NCBI RefSeq assembly: GCF_017743995.1
Contig: NZ_JAGHRB010000010.1
Coordinates: 157,444-221,443, forward strand
DNA: 64,000 nt
Direction of reading: 5' to 3'
From: Ruegeria sp. R13_0
GTDB taxonomy: Bacteria; Pseudomonadota; Alphaproteobacteria; Rhodobacterales; Rhodobacteraceae
Each line of letters begins with the position of its first letter. The stretch's first letter is position 1. A program made the position numbers and the translations under genes. The notes below the pieces were generated by a model. It did not search any database. It saw only the letters and a program-made list of their open reading frames with translations, and had not been told where the DNA came from. This document shows positions 1 through 9,443 of the stretch, piece by piece.

Positions 1-103
1 CGGCAACAACACCGACCCAGCCCCAACGCCGCAAAAGCAGATACAGCCGGTCTCGGCGCACCTCTTCTGTGACCTCATCAATGAAACTGTCGGTATCACT
101 CAT
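1..103 (-). CDS. Tetratricopeptide-like membrane protein, N-terminal fragment
   Basis: Only the first 34 codons are inside the window; the gene runs off the left edge. The protein starts MSDTDSFIDEVTEEVRRDRL and then enters a Trp/Gly/Val-rich stretch that looks like the beginning of a membrane segment. This acidic N-terminus followed by one transmembrane helix is what I recall for the TPR-like (YfgM-type) envelope proteins of Rhodobacteraceae. The identification rests on that recalled pattern and a short fragment, so the family is tentative although the start codon is clear. Confidence 0.55.
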   Translation of the reverse strand, partial: MSDTDSFIDEVTEEVRRDRLYLLLRRWGWVGVVA

Positions 104-228
104 ACCTGCCCCCGGGCTGTAATCCTGTCTTGGTGGGCCATGTCATACCCCGGCACCACGGCCAAGCCAAGGGCCGGATTTTGCACAATCCCGCTGACTT
201 GTTGCGCCCTTGCGAAAAAAAATAAACC

Positions 229-242
229 AAACTAATCAGTTT
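229..242. promoter_or_regulatory. TetR-type palindrome upstream of the RND operon
   Basis: AAACT-AATC-AGTTT is an exact 5-bp inverted repeat with a 4-bp spacer, in the AT-rich region about 85 bases before the membrane-fusion gene. Position and shape suit a TetR/AcrR-type repressor site for an efflux pump. No regulator gene lies beside it within the window, so the binding protein is unknown. Confidence 0.45.
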
Positions 243-327
243 AGCGTAGAAAATATACGAACCGACGCCCATCTTTTACTATACTGCCCGGATACATGCG
301 GGCGAGCATTTCAAGGAGACCCCCTTT

Positions 328-1560
328 ATGCGTCTGATTTCATTCATCAATGCCGCCTTGGTGATTGTCGCGCTGTATTTCCTTGTTTTTGAGCGTGACT
401 CGCTTTTCGCCTTTGCAGGCCGAGGTGACGTTGAGGAAAGCACCGCATCTGAGACCGAAGAGGCCGCCGTTACGCCCACCAATGAAAATGCTGTGCGCGT
501 GGTCGCCCTGCGCTCGGTCGCGCGCGAGATTGACAGCGCCGTCCTGCTGCGCGGCCAGACCAAGGCCAACCGTCAGGTCGAAGTGCTGGCCGAGACGTCC
601 TCGACCGTGATCTCGGAGCCCAAGCGCCGCGGTGCCTTTGTCGAGGCGGGCGATCTGCTGTGTGAGCTTGATCCCGGCACCCGCCCCGCCAGCCTGGCTG
701 AAGCGAAGGCAGGCAAGCTTGAGGCCGAAAGCCGCATCCCCGAGGCAGAGGCACGCCTGGAAGAAGCACATGCCCTTGTGGCCGAGGCCGATATCAACCT
801 GAAAGCGGCGCGCAAACTGTCCGAGACGGGCTTTGGCTCGGAAACTCGCCGCGTCTCCTCCGAGGCCGCGATGAGCAGCGCCGAGGCAGGCATCAAATCG
901 GCCGAGGCCGGGCTGGAAGCCACCCGCGCCGGCATCGAATCAGCCGCTGCCGAGGTTGAAGCCGCCCAACGTGAAATGGATAGGCTGACGATCGAAGCTC
1001 CTTTTCAAGGCCTGCTGGAAAGCGACACCGCCGAATTGGGCAGCCTGATGCAGCCGGGAACGCTCTGCGCCACCATCATCCAGCTGGACCCGATCAAGCT
1101 GGTGGGTTTCGTGCCCGAGACCGAGGTCAACCGCGTTCAGGTCGGGGCGCTGGCCTCGGCGCAGCTGGTCACCGGTCGTCAGGTCGAAGGCCGCGTGACC
1201 TTCCTCAGCCGCTCGGCAGATGAAACCACTCGTACCTTTGAGGTCGAGATCACCGTTCCGAATGAAGATCTGACCATTCGCGATGGCCAGACAGCGACAA
1301 TCCGTATCTCGGCCGAAGGGGCCAAGGCGCATCTGCTGCCGCAATCGGCCCTGACCCTCAGCAACGAAGGGCAGTTGGGCGTGCGCACCGTCGGCGCGGG
1401 CGATGTGGTCGATTTCATGCCGGTTCGCGTGTTGCGTGACACGGCCGAGGGCGTTTGGATTGACGGCCTGCCCGAGACAACCGACATCATCGTGGTCGGG
1501 CAGGAATTCGTCGTCAAAGGCGTCACCGTGAACCCGACCTATCAGGAGGTCACGCAATGA
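328..1560 (+). CDS. RND efflux periplasmic adaptor (membrane fusion protein)
   Basis: A 410-residue HlyD/AcrA-type adaptor that would link an inner-membrane RND pump to an outer-membrane channel. One hydrophobic segment (about residues 5-20) acts as signal anchor. An acidic Glu/Thr/Ala linker follows (30-55), then the lipoyl half-motifs flanking a long Ala/Glu-rich alpha-helical hairpin (about 110-225), then the beta-barrel region with the typical VGFVPETEVNRVQVG stretch and a C-terminal membrane-proximal domain. The ATG at 328 is preceded by AAGGAGA. The stop codon overlaps the start of the pump gene by four bases (ATGA), so the two are translationally coupled. No outer-membrane TolC-type gene is adjacent. 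The substrate cannot be inferred. Confidence 0.9.
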   Translation: MRLISFINAALVIVALYFLVFERDSLFAFAGRGDVEESTASETEEAAVTPTNENAVRVVALRSVAREIDSAVLLRGQTKANRQVEVLAETSSTVISEPKRRGAFVEAGDLLCELDPGTRPASLAEAKAGKLEAESRIPEAEARLEEAHALVAEADINLKAARKLSETGFGSETRRVSSEAAMSSAEAGIKSAEAGLEATRAGIESAAAEVEAAQREMDRLTIEAPFQGLLESDTAELGSLMQPGTLCATIIQLDPIKLVGFVPETEVNRVQVGALASAQLVTGRQVEGRVTFLSRSADETTRTFEVEITVPNEDLTIRDGQTATIRISAEGAKAHLLPQSALTLSNEGQLGVRTVGAGDVVDFMPVRVLRDTAEGVWIDGLPETTDIIVVGQEFVVKGVTVNPTYQEVTQ

Positions 1561-4500
1561 CGGGTATCGTCAGCTGGGCCGCCGATCGGGCCCGCATGGT
1601 TCTGGCCTTCATCCTGATTTCGCTGGTCATCGGCGGGTTCGCCTATGTCAATCTGCCGAAAGAGGGCGAGCCGGATATCGAGGTCCCTGCTCTGTTCGTA
1701 TCGGTCGTCTTCCCCGGAATCTCAGCCGAAGATTCCGAGAACCTGCTGGTCAAACCGATGGAAACCGAGCTGGCGGATTTGGATGGTCTGAAAGAAATGA
1801 CCGCCACTGCCGCCGAAGGCTATGCAGGCCTGTTTCTTGAGTTCGAATTCGGCTGGGACAAGACCGCAATCACCGCCGATGTCCGCGATGCGATGAACAG
1901 CGCACAGGCCGAGTTCCCGGACGGGGCCGAGCAATACTCTCTGAGCGAGCTGAACTTCTCCGAATTCCCCATCGTCATCGTCAACCTGACCGGCGCGGTG
2001 CCCGAACGCACCATGGCGCGTATCGCCAAGGACCTGCAGGACGACATCGAAGCGCTGGATTCTGTGCTTGAGGCCGGAATCGCTGGCAACCGGGATGAAC
2101 TACTTGAGGTCATCATCGACCCTCTGCGTCTTGAGGCGTACAACGTCACCGCGAATGAGCTGATCACGGTTGTACAAAACAACAACCAGTTGATCGCAGC
2201 GGGCGAAGTAGACAGTGCGCAAGGTGCTTTTTCGGTCAAAATCCCTTCGTCCTTCAAAACCGCGCAGGACGTGTATGGCCTGCCAATCAAGGTCAACGGC
2301 GACCGCGTCGTCACTCTGGGTGAGCTGGCCGAAATCAACTACACGTTTGAGGACCGCGAGGGCACGGCCCGGTTCGACAATGTGCCGACAGTCGCTTTGC
2401 AGGTTGTCAAGCGTAAGGGCTTCAACCTGATCGACACGGTCGAGCAGGTCAAAGCGACTATCGCCGAAGCGCAAACCAAGTGGCCCGCCGAATTGCAGAC
2501 CGCTGTCGACGTGGGCACCTCGAACGACCAAAGCCGGATCGTTGGGTCCATGGTCAGCCAGTTGGAGGGCTCGGTCCTGACGGCGATCGCACTGGTGATG
2601 ATCGTCGTCCTTGCCTCGCTTGGGTCGCGGGCAGCGCTGTTGGTGGGTTTTGCGATTCCGACCTCGTTCCTACTGTGCTTTGCCTTTCTTGCGGTCATGG
2701 GGGTCAGTATTTCGAACATCGTGATGTTCGGTCTGATCCTTGCCGTCGGTATGCTGGTGGATGGCGCGATCGTTGTGGTCGAATACGCCGACAAACGCAT
2801 CAAAGAGGGCGTCGGCCCGATGCATGCCTATGTCGAGGCGGCGCAGCGCATGTTCTGGCCCATCGTCTCCTCCACTGCCACGACACTCTGTGCCTTCCTG
2901 CCGATGCTGTTCTGGCCGGGTATTCCCGGTGAGTTCATGGGCATGCTGCCGGTCACGCTGATATTTGTTCTCTCCGCGTCGCTGATCGTGGCCTTGATCT
3001 ACCTGCCGGTTATGGGCGGTGTCTCGGGTCGGCTGAGCCGCATATTCGACCGTGCCTCGGACTGGTTGCGTGGTCGTACGCCATGGTGGCTGCGCGCCGT
3101 ACTAGTACCCCCGTCCTTCTATCTGGTCTTCCTCGGCGCGATGCAGGTGCTGAACCCCTCCTATCTGGTCGAGGGCGGCGGCTCACTGCTTGGGGCTATA
3201 CTGATGATCCTCGGAGCCTTCGCCGGATCGGTCACGCTAGGCGCGGCCCGGATCGAGCGCAAACCCGACACCAAGGTTCACACGGCCAAGGAACACACGC
3301 CCTTCGGCTATGTCATCAAGTTCCTCGTGGGCAATCCGGTGATGCCGATTGTCTCGATTGCCGCCGTTATCATGGCTGTGATGACGGTGATTTCGGTGTT
3401 CGGCGAAAACAACCGGGGCGTTGAGTTCTTCGTCGAAAGCGAACCGGAACAGGCTACCGCTTACGTTCGCGCGCGCGGCAACCTTTCGTTGATGGAAAAA
3501 GACGCCATGGTGCTGGCCGCCGAACAGGTCATTGCCGCGCACCCGGCCGTGATCAACGTGTTCTCGTTTGCGGGCGAAGGCGGGCTGACCCAGAACAATG
3601 GCGGCGCGCAAGACCCAGCCGACACGGTCGGACGCGTCCAGTTTGAAATCATCCCATGGGAAGACCGCCCCAACGTCTCGGAGCCCATTCTGGGCGGGCT
3701 GTTTGATCGGCATTTCATCGCCCCCGAATATGATGGTGACTATGTTCTGGAAGAACTGAACACCCAACTGGCCGAGTTGCCCGGTTTCGAGGTTGAGATT
3801 CTGGCGCTGGAACAAGGCCCCGCCTCGGCCAAGCCCGTGCATCTGCGGATCAAGGGCGACGGGTGGGAGCCGCTGACTGCTGCTACTGTCGCCGCCCGAG
3901 AGGTTTTCGACACGACCCCCGGCCTGATCAAGACAGAAGACACCCTGCCCCTGCCCGGCATCGACTGGCAGATCGACGTTGACGTCGCCAAGGCAGGCCG
4001 ATTTGGCGCCGATGTGGCCACTGTCGGGGCCATGGTACAGCTGGTCACGCGAGGTATTCTTCTGGGCGAAATGCGCCCCGACACCACGGATGAAGAGATC
4101 GAGATCCGTGTCCGCCTGCCCGAAGAGGACCGCGTTCTGTCAACGCTTGATACGTTGAAGGTGCGCACGGCGGACGGCCTCGTGCCCCTGTCCAACTTCG
4201 TCACCCGTCAGCCGGTCGCCAAATTGGCCGAAATCAATCGTGTTGATCAGGAACGCTATTTTGACGTCAAAGCCGATGTCGAGGCTGGCCTGAGCAAAGC
4301 AATGGTCGCTGGACCAGACGGTGGTGAAAAACGTTTGGCCGTTCTACGCGCGGTTGCGGATGGGGCTGAGCCGTCCTTCTCCGCGATCACAGCGCCCAAT
4401 GGCAAGCAGTACGATCTGGTGCAACTGACCGAGGCCGAGACGACTGAGGAGCTGCGCACCGCCGTTGAAAATGGCGAGGCCAGTATTGCGCCGATCAATC

Positions 4501-5339
4501 CCAATGAACGTATCGCCGTCCTGACCGAATGGCTGAACACCAACCCGTTCGACCCTTCGATCACATGGGAATGGACCGGTGATCAGGAAGAACAGGCCGA
4601 AAGCCAGGCCTTCCTGTCCAGCGCGTTTCTGGCGGCCCTGGGGCTGATGTTCGTGATCCTGCTGGCGCAGTTCAACAGCTTCTACAACTCGGTTCTGGTT
4701 TTGCTGGCGGTTGTGCTGTCCACAACCGGTGTTCTGATCGGGATGCTGGTGATGGAGCAACCCTTCTCGATCATCATGACCGGTACGGGGATCGTCGCTC
4801 TGGCAGGGATTGTTGTGAACAACAATATCGTTCTCATCGACACCTATCAGGAATACAGCCGCTACATGCCGCGGATCGACGCGATTGTGCGCACGGCCGA
4901 GGCTCGGATTCGCCCCGTTCTGCTGACAACGCTGACCACAATGGCCGGTTTGACACCAATGATGTTTGGCCTGTCGCTCGATTTCATCAACGGCGGCTAC
5001 ACGATCGACAGCCCCACCGCACTGTGGTGGAAACAGTTGGCCACCGCTGTGGTCTTTGGCCTCGGCATCGCCACCGTGCTGACCCTGATCGTAACTCCAT
5101 CGATGCTGGCCCTGCGGGTCTGGGTGACAACCTATGCCATCTGGCTGGGCAAACTTCTGGCGCGCGTCACAGCAGGCCGGTCCAGCCAGATCGCGCAGGA
5201 CATGGCCATCGGCCAAAGCGCTCGGGCCGCACAAGCGACCGAGATCGTCTGGGACGAGCAGCCATCTGCCGGACCTTCTGAGGACGGGGCGGATCATCCG
5301 AACACGCCACCCGGATCGCCGTTGAGGGCCGCAGAGTAA
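1557..5339 (+). CDS. RND family efflux permease
   Basis: A 1260-residue inner-membrane proton-driven exporter of the AcrB/MexB superfamily, partner of the adaptor it overlaps. TM1 is at about residues 13-30. The TM4 motif GMLVDGAIVVVE is at about 399-410, with a single Asp (near 402) followed by Gly where AcrB has Asp-Asp. The second-half motifs VALAGIVVNNNIVLIDTY (near 1085) and RPVLLTTLTTMAGL are present. The protein is about 200 residues longer than AcrB. Part of the excess is a central segment (about 510-565) that appears to hold two extra membrane helices between TM6 and TM7, and there are inserts in the second periplasmic half. The C-terminal tail is hydrophilic and Pro/Ala-rich. Substrate unknown. 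Confidence 0.9.
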   Translation: MTGIVSWAADRARMVLAFILISLVIGGFAYVNLPKEGEPDIEVPALFVSVVFPGISAEDSENLLVKPMETELADLDGLKEMTATAAEGYAGLFLEFEFGWDKTAITADVRDAMNSAQAEFPDGAEQYSLSELNFSEFPIVIVNLTGAVPERTMARIAKDLQDDIEALDSVLEAGIAGNRDELLEVIIDPLRLEAYNVTANELITVVQNNNQLIAAGEVDSAQGAFSVKIPSSFKTAQDVYGLPIKVNGDRVVTLGELAEINYTFEDREGTARFDNVPTVALQVVKRKGFNLIDTVEQVKATIAEAQTKWPAELQTAVDVGTSNDQSRIVGSMVSQLEGSVLTAIALVMIVVLASLGSRAALLVGFAIPTSFLLCFAFLAVMGVSISNIVMFGLILAVGMLVDGAIVVVEYADKRIKEGVGPMHAYVEAAQRMFWPIVSSTATTLCAFLPMLFWPGIPGEFMGMLPVTLIFVLSASLIVALIYLPVMGGVSGRLSRIFDRASDWLRGRTPWWLRAVLVPPSFYLVFLGAMQVLNPSYLVEGGGSLLGAILMILGAFAGSVTLGAARIERKPDTKVHTAKEHTPFGYVIKFLVGNPVMPIVSIAAVIMAVMTVISVFGENNRGVEFFVESEPEQATAYVRARGNLSLMEKDAMVLAAEQVIAAHPAVINVFSFAGEGGLTQNNGGAQDPADTVGRVQFEIIPWEDRPNVSEPILGGLFDRHFIAPEYDGDYVLEELNTQLAELPGFEVEILALEQGPASAKPVHLRIKGDGWEPLTAATVAAREVFDTTPGLIKTEDTLPLPGIDWQIDVDVAKAGRFGADVATVGAMVQLVTRGILLGEMRPDTTDEEIEIRVRLPEEDRVLSTLDTLKVRTADGLVPLSNFVTRQPVAKLAEINRVDQERYFDVKADVEAGLSKAMVAGPDGGEKRLAVLRAVADGAEPSFSAITAPNGKQYDLVQLTEAETTEELRTAVENGEASIAPINPNERIAVLTEWLNTNPFDPSITWEWTGDQEEQAESQAFLSSAFLAALGLMFVILLAQFNSFYNSVLVLLAVVLSTTGVLIGMLVMEQPFSIIMTGTGIVALAGIVVNNNIVLIDTYQEYSRYMPRIDAIVRTAEARIRPVLLTTLTTMAGLTPMMFGLSLDFINGGYTIDSPTALWWKQLATAVVFGLGIATVLTLIVTPSMLALRVWVTTYAIWLGKLLARVTAGRSSQIAQDMAIGQSARAAQATEIVWDEQPSAGPSEDGADHPNTPPGSPLRAAE

Positions 5340-5346
5340 ACGCACT

Positions 5347-5372
5347 GGGCTGGGAACTTCCCGGCCCTTTTT
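5347..5372 (+). terminator. Rho-independent terminator after the RND operon
   Basis: GGGCTGGGA pairs with TTCCCGGCCC, followed by five T residues on the plus strand. It sits in the 31-base gap between two convergent genes and touches the stop codon of the ABC exporter. Confidence 0.75.
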
Positions 5373-7194
5373 ACGCCGCTTGTGTGTCGGCTTGCTGGCG
5401 GCTCCACAATTGGGAATAACGACCTTCGCGCGCCAACAACGCATCATGGGTTCCCTGTTCGATGATCTCACCGCTTTCCAGAACCACAATCTGGTCGGCC
5501 TCGGCAATCGTGCTCAGACGGTGCGCGATGGTGATCACGGTCCGCCCTTCGCCCGCTCGGGCCAGAGCATCCTTGATCTCCTGCTCGGTATCGGTATCGA
5601 GGGCCGAGGTCGCCTCGTCCAGCAACAGAATGGGCGGGTTCTTGAGCAGCGTCCGCGCGATGCCCACACGCTGCTTTTCTCCGCCTGACAGCTTGAGCCC
5701 ACGCTCGCCCACCTTGGTGTCATAACCTTCGGGCAGAGAAGCGATGAAATCGTGGATCTGCGCTGCACGCGCGGCCTCTTCCACATCGGCCTGCGTTGCG
5801 CCGTCACGGCCATAGGCAATGTTGTACCGGATTGTGTCGTTGAACAGCACCGTGTCTTGCGGCACAACGCCGATGGCCGCATGCAGGCTGGTCTGGGTCA
5901 CGTCCCGCACGTCCTGCCCATCAATCTTCAACGCCCCGCCGGTCACGTCGTAGAACCGAAACAACAACCGCCCGATGGTGGATTTCCCGGACCCCGTCGC
6001 GCCCACAATGGCGACGGTCTGCCCCGCAGGCACCCTCAGCGACACTCCTTTGAGGATCTCACGCTCCGGGTCATAGCCAAAGCGCACGTCCTGCAGGGTC
6101 ACCTCGCCTCCGTTGACCATCAGGTCCGGAGCGTCGGGCTTGTCTTTCACCTCGGCGGGCTGTTCCAGCAGGTCGAACATCTGGCCCATATCGACCAGTG
6201 CTTGCCGGATCTCGCGATACACCGTCCCCAGAAAGTTCAGCGGCACGGTGATCTGGATCATGTAGGCATTCACCATGACGAAATCGCCAACCGTGAGCGT
6301 GCCGTTCTGAACCCCAATTGCCGCCAGCACCATCACTCCGATGAGGCCACAGGTGATCAGGAAGGACTGCCCGAAATTCAGGAAGGCCAGCGAATAGGCG
6401 GTCTTCAAGGCCGCCCCGGCATAGGCCTTCATCGACACGTCATACCGGTTCGCTTCACGCTGTTCGGCGTTGAAATACTTGACAGTTTCGAAATTCAGCA
6501 GGCTGTCGACGGCGCGTTGGTTCGCCTCGGTATCCTGATCATTCATCTCGCGCCGCAGCTTTACGCGCCATTCGGTGACGGCAAAGGTGAACCAGATATA
6601 CAGCGCGATGGTGACGGCCACGACGACCAGATACCAGACATCAAACAACCACATCAGAATGATCGCGACCAGCAGCAGCTCCAAGATCAGTGGCCCGATG
6701 GAAAACAGCAGGAACCGCAAAAGGAACTCGACGCCCTTGACCCCACGCTCGATGATCCGACTGAGACCCCCCGTTCGGCGCCCGACGTGATAGCGCATGG
6801 ACAGTTGGTGGATATGCTGAAAGGTCTCCAACGCGAGCGCACGTAAGGCCCTTTGGCCAACGGGGGCAAAGGCTGCGTCGCGCAATTGCTGAAAGCCCAC
6901 GGTCATCATCCGCGCGACACCATAGGCCACCGTCAGCCCCACCGCGCCAAGGGCTAAAGGAGGCACGCCCTCGCCCGCCAGACCGTCCACTGCGCCCTTG
7001 TAAAGGATCGGCGTATAGACGGCGATCAGCTTGGCCAACACCAGCATCGCCATGGCAATCACGACGCGGCGCTTCACCCATGGCTCATCCTCAGGCCACA
7101 AATAGGGCGCAACCTTACGGATCGTTCGCCAGCCAGAGCGGCGCTCGTCAATTCCGGCCAATTCGTCCGATGTCATGGGGGGCATACGTCGCAT
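5371..7194 (-). CDS. ABC exporter, Atm1/ABCB-type half-transporter
   Basis: A 607-residue fused permease-ATPase. A six-helix exporter domain (about 40-330) precedes the nucleotide-binding domain with Walker A GATGSGKST (about 397), ABC signature LSGGEKQRVGIAR (about 500), Walker B ILLLDEATSALD (about 520) and the switch histidine in TIAHRLST. Length and N-terminal sequence (YLWPEDEPWVKRRVV) fit the Atm1/HMT-like group, which exports glutathione-linked compounds in proteobacteria and mitochondria. The start at 7194 has an AGG-type ribosome site; internal ATG codons at 7185 and 7176 are alternatives. The gene follows the LysM gene in the same direction after about 60 bases. Confidence 0.85.
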   Translation of the reverse strand: MRRMPPMTSDELAGIDERRSGWRTIRKVAPYLWPEDEPWVKRRVVIAMAMLVLAKLIAVYTPILYKGAVDGLAGEGVPPLALGAVGLTVAYGVARMMTVGFQQLRDAAFAPVGQRALRALALETFQHIHQLSMRYHVGRRTGGLSRIIERGVKGVEFLLRFLLFSIGPLILELLLVAIILMWLFDVWYLVVVAVTIALYIWFTFAVTEWRVKLRREMNDQDTEANQRAVDSLLNFETVKYFNAEQREANRYDVSMKAYAGAALKTAYSLAFLNFGQSFLITCGLIGVMVLAAIGVQNGTLTVGDFVMVNAYMIQITVPLNFLGTVYREIRQALVDMGQMFDLLEQPAEVKDKPDAPDLMVNGGEVTLQDVRFGYDPEREILKGVSLRVPAGQTVAIVGATGSGKSTIGRLLFRFYDVTGGALKIDGQDVRDVTQTSLHAAIGVVPQDTVLFNDTIRYNIAYGRDGATQADVEEAARAAQIHDFIASLPEGYDTKVGERGLKLSGGEKQRVGIARTLLKNPPILLLDEATSALDTDTEQEIKDALARAGEGRTVITIAHRLSTIAEADQIVVLESGEIIEQGTHDALLAREGRYSQLWSRQQADTQAA

Positions 7195-7253
7195 TACCTG
7201 CCTGGTGTGAAGTGCAATATGGGCCCCGGCCCGCGAAAGGCCAGAGCCTGGGC

Positions 7254-8741
7254 TTATTCAGGAATGGTGAACACCTGCCCCGGGAAAATCAGGTCCGGGT
7301 CGCGGATCAACTCGCGGTTGGCATCAAACAAGCGGACATAGAGCACGCCGTCTCCGAACCGCTCACGCGAGATGGCCCACAGGGTGTCGCCCGCCTGAAC
7401 CGTAACCGACCGGATCGGCGCAGGGGTTTCCTGCGGTTGTTCCGAGGTCTGCGCCTCTGCCGCCTGCAACACCTCGACGGGTTCACGTTTGAAAGGCGTT
7501 TCAACCCGGCTGAGGACTGTGCCGTCGGAATGCACCTCGTCCACTCGCAGGGTGTAGACGCCGGGGTCAATCCCTTCGAGATCGCCCCGCCAATTGCCAT
7601 CCTCTTGCGGGGTCACATCGGCCACCAGCCGGTTGTTCAGATAGATCCGCACAGCTGAACCTTCGTTCAGACGGCCCGTCAGTTGCACATCGCCGGAGTC
7701 GGAATAGCCGATTGTGTCCAGCTCAACCTGCTGCGGCGCGGAGTTCTCTTCGGACGGAGATTGCACCAGTTCCACCCCATCTTCACCCGAACGCAGGATA
7801 GCAACCTGTTGATTTTCAGCCGGAGTTTCGGTTTCTTCTTCCGGGGCCGATTCAGCCTCGGCAACGGCCTCTTCTGTATCCGCACCAGTGTTCTGGGCTT
7901 CGGCACCGGCATCTGCAGTTTCTGTAACGGTGTCCCCGGCTTCTGTACCCGTGTCTGCAGTATCCGTATCCAACTCCGCAGTTTCCTCCGTACCCGCCTG
8001 CGCAGTTTCCGTACTGGCGTCCGAGGCTTCCTTACCCGCGTCAGCGGTTTCCGTCGGCTGCTCCGGGTCAACGGATGCCACAATCGTATCCTCTGCCTCA
8101 GGCTGGGGGTCTTCAGCAACTTCCGGTTCCGAGGGCGCCTCCTCGGCCGTGGGCGCTGGCTCCTCGGGGGCGGGTTCTGGCAGGGCTGCGATCAGATAGT
8201 CGTCGGATCGAACGGTTTCACTCCCATCCGTTGATTGCAGAACGAGGCCGCGCGGATCATCACTGAACGGGACCGCAACGAATTCGGCGAACTGGCCTGT
8301 CTCATCGACGGAAAACTGATGCACAACCTCACCGTTCAGCACCACGTCAATGTCGCTGCCCGGCTCTGCCTCACCCGACAGCAACGCGCTGCCGTCCGGC
8401 GAAACGAAAATCTGGTCCAAAGCCGGAGGAGCCGTGGGAGCGGCTTCAACCGCGACCTCTTCGGGCTGGGCTTCGGGGTCTTCTGCGGCGGGTTCTTCAG
8501 CCTCGGCCTCGGTGACAGCCTCCTTTGGCGCAGGTGCGGGGTCCTGCGAGGCCTCTTCTTCGGGCGCAACCTCAGGCACACGAGTTTCCTCTGCAACCTC
8601 AACCTGTTCCTGTACGGGTTCAGGGCTGCTTGAAAACACACCCGACAAATACAGACCACCGGCCGCAAGAATTGCCACAAGGCCGACAAGCAGCCCCCAG
8701 ATGAAACTACCCGAGCTTCCGCTTCCCGATGTGCCGTTCAT
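7254..8741 (-). CDS. LysM domain envelope protein with long acidic linker
   Basis: A 495-residue single-pass membrane protein, probably periplasmic. One transmembrane helix (about 12-34, SFIWGLLVGLVAILAAGG) is followed by a very acidic Glu/Ala/Thr/Pro-rich, degenerate-repeat linker (about 40-290, broken by one globular stretch). Two beta-rich segments and a C-terminal LysM module (about the last 50 residues, with SVTVQAGDTLWAISRERFG) come next; LysM binds peptidoglycan. I chose the ATG at 8741 over the longer frame because a purine-rich ribosome site (GAAAGGGAAAGA) lies just upstream and the membrane helix then begins near residue 12. The C-terminal half resembles the Ig-like/LysM proteins common in Rhodobacteraceae. 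Confidence 0.85.
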   Translation of the reverse strand: MNGTSGSGSSGSFIWGLLVGLVAILAAGGLYLSGVFSSSPEPVQEQVEVAEETRVPEVAPEEEASQDPAPAPKEAVTEAEAEEPAAEDPEAQPEEVAVEAAPTAPPALDQIFVSPDGSALLSGEAEPGSDIDVVLNGEVVHQFSVDETGQFAEFVAVPFSDDPRGLVLQSTDGSETVRSDDYLIAALPEPAPEEPAPTAEEAPSEPEVAEDPQPEAEDTIVASVDPEQPTETADAGKEASDASTETAQAGTEETAELDTDTADTGTEAGDTVTETADAGAEAQNTGADTEEAVAEAESAPEEETETPAENQQVAILRSGEDGVELVQSPSEENSAPQQVELDTIGYSDSGDVQLTGRLNEGSAVRIYLNNRLVADVTPQEDGNWRGDLEGIDPGVYTLRVDEVHSDGTVLSRVETPFKREPVEVLQAAEAQTSEQPQETPAPIRSVTVQAGDTLWAISRERFGDGVLYVRLFDANRELIRDPDLIFPGQVFTIPE

Positions 8742-8867
8742 TCTTTCCCTTTCATTCCGCCGCGAAACTGATGTGAGTGACTCGTGTTCCGGCGGAGAGT
8801 TGAGCCAACCTATCAATCTCGCTATCAGGGGTCAAAACGTCTGAAACAAGCCCGGAGCGCACCTGTC

Positions 8868-9407
8868 ATGTCCCAGAAATCCGTCTGTGTGTATTGCGGG
8901 TCACGCAATGGCAACAATCCCGCCTATTCTGACGCCGCCAAGCAGTTGGGAGCCGCGCTGGCGCAGGAAGGCTGGCGGCTGGTTTACGGGGCCGGTGATG
9001 TGGGTCTGATGGGGGAAGTTGCGCGCGCCACGCAATCTGCCGGGGGCGAAACCTTCGGCGTTATCCCGGTGCATCTGGTCCAGCGCGAAGTCGGCAAAAG
9101 TGACCTGACGCATTACGTGATCACCGAGACGATGCACGAGCGCAAGAAAGTCATGATCATGAATGCGGATGCCGTCGTGGTGCTGCCCGGAGGGCCGGGA
9201 TCACTGGACGAGCTGTTCGAGGCCCTGACATGGCGGCAGTTGGGCCTGCATGACAAGCCGATCGTGGTGGTGAATGTGGGGGGCTACTGGGACAAGCTCC
9301 GCGACCTTCTGGAACAGGTGATCGAACAGGGATTTGCCGATCAGTCCCTGTCAAGTTTCGTGACTTGGGTCGAGGATGCCGACGCGGCCATCGCCGCTTT
9401 GCGGTAG
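8868..9407 (+). CDS. LOG family protein (nucleoside 5'-monophosphate phosphoribohydrolase)
   Basis: A 179-residue cytosolic Rossmann-fold protein of the TIGR00730/lysine-decarboxylase-like LOG family. It begins with VCVYCGSRNG and contains the family PGGxGTxxE-type motif as PGGPGSLDELFE (about residues 105-116), with MHERKK just before it. LOG enzymes release adenine-type bases from nucleoside monophosphates (cytokinin activation in plants); the bacterial substrate is usually unproven. The ATG at 8868 gives the conserved N-terminus; the longer upstream frame has no family similarity. It diverges from the LysM gene with about 125 bases between start codons. Confidence 0.88.
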   Translation: MSQKSVCVYCGSRNGNNPAYSDAAKQLGAALAQEGWRLVYGAGDVGLMGEVARATQSAGGETFGVIPVHLVQREVGKSDLTHYVITETMHERKKVMIMNADAVVVLPGGPGSLDELFEALTWRQLGLHDKPIVVVNVGGYWDKLRDLLEQVIEQGFADQSLSSFVTWVEDADAAIAALR

Positions 9408-9417
9408 GCAGATGTGT

Positions 9418-9440
9418 GGGCGGCCGAGGCCGCCCGTTTT
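9418..9440 (+). terminator. Terminator between LOG and host-attachment genes
   Basis: GGGCGGCC-GA-GGCCGCCC is an exact 8-bp stem followed by GTTTT. It lies between two convergent genes and can serve the plus-strand LOG gene. Confidence 0.7.
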
Positions 9441-9443
9441 CAC

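Noticed and set aside
4344..5507. Long minus-strand open frame (387 codons) opposite the RND pump
   Set aside because: Its protein is a His/Gln/Gly-rich, low-similarity sequence typical of antisense frames in GC-rich genes, and it crosses two real convergent genes.
5752..6846. 364-codon plus-strand open frame opposite the ABC exporter
   Set aside because: Antisense shadow rich in His, Gln and Asp; the ABC protein carries all nucleotide-binding motifs.
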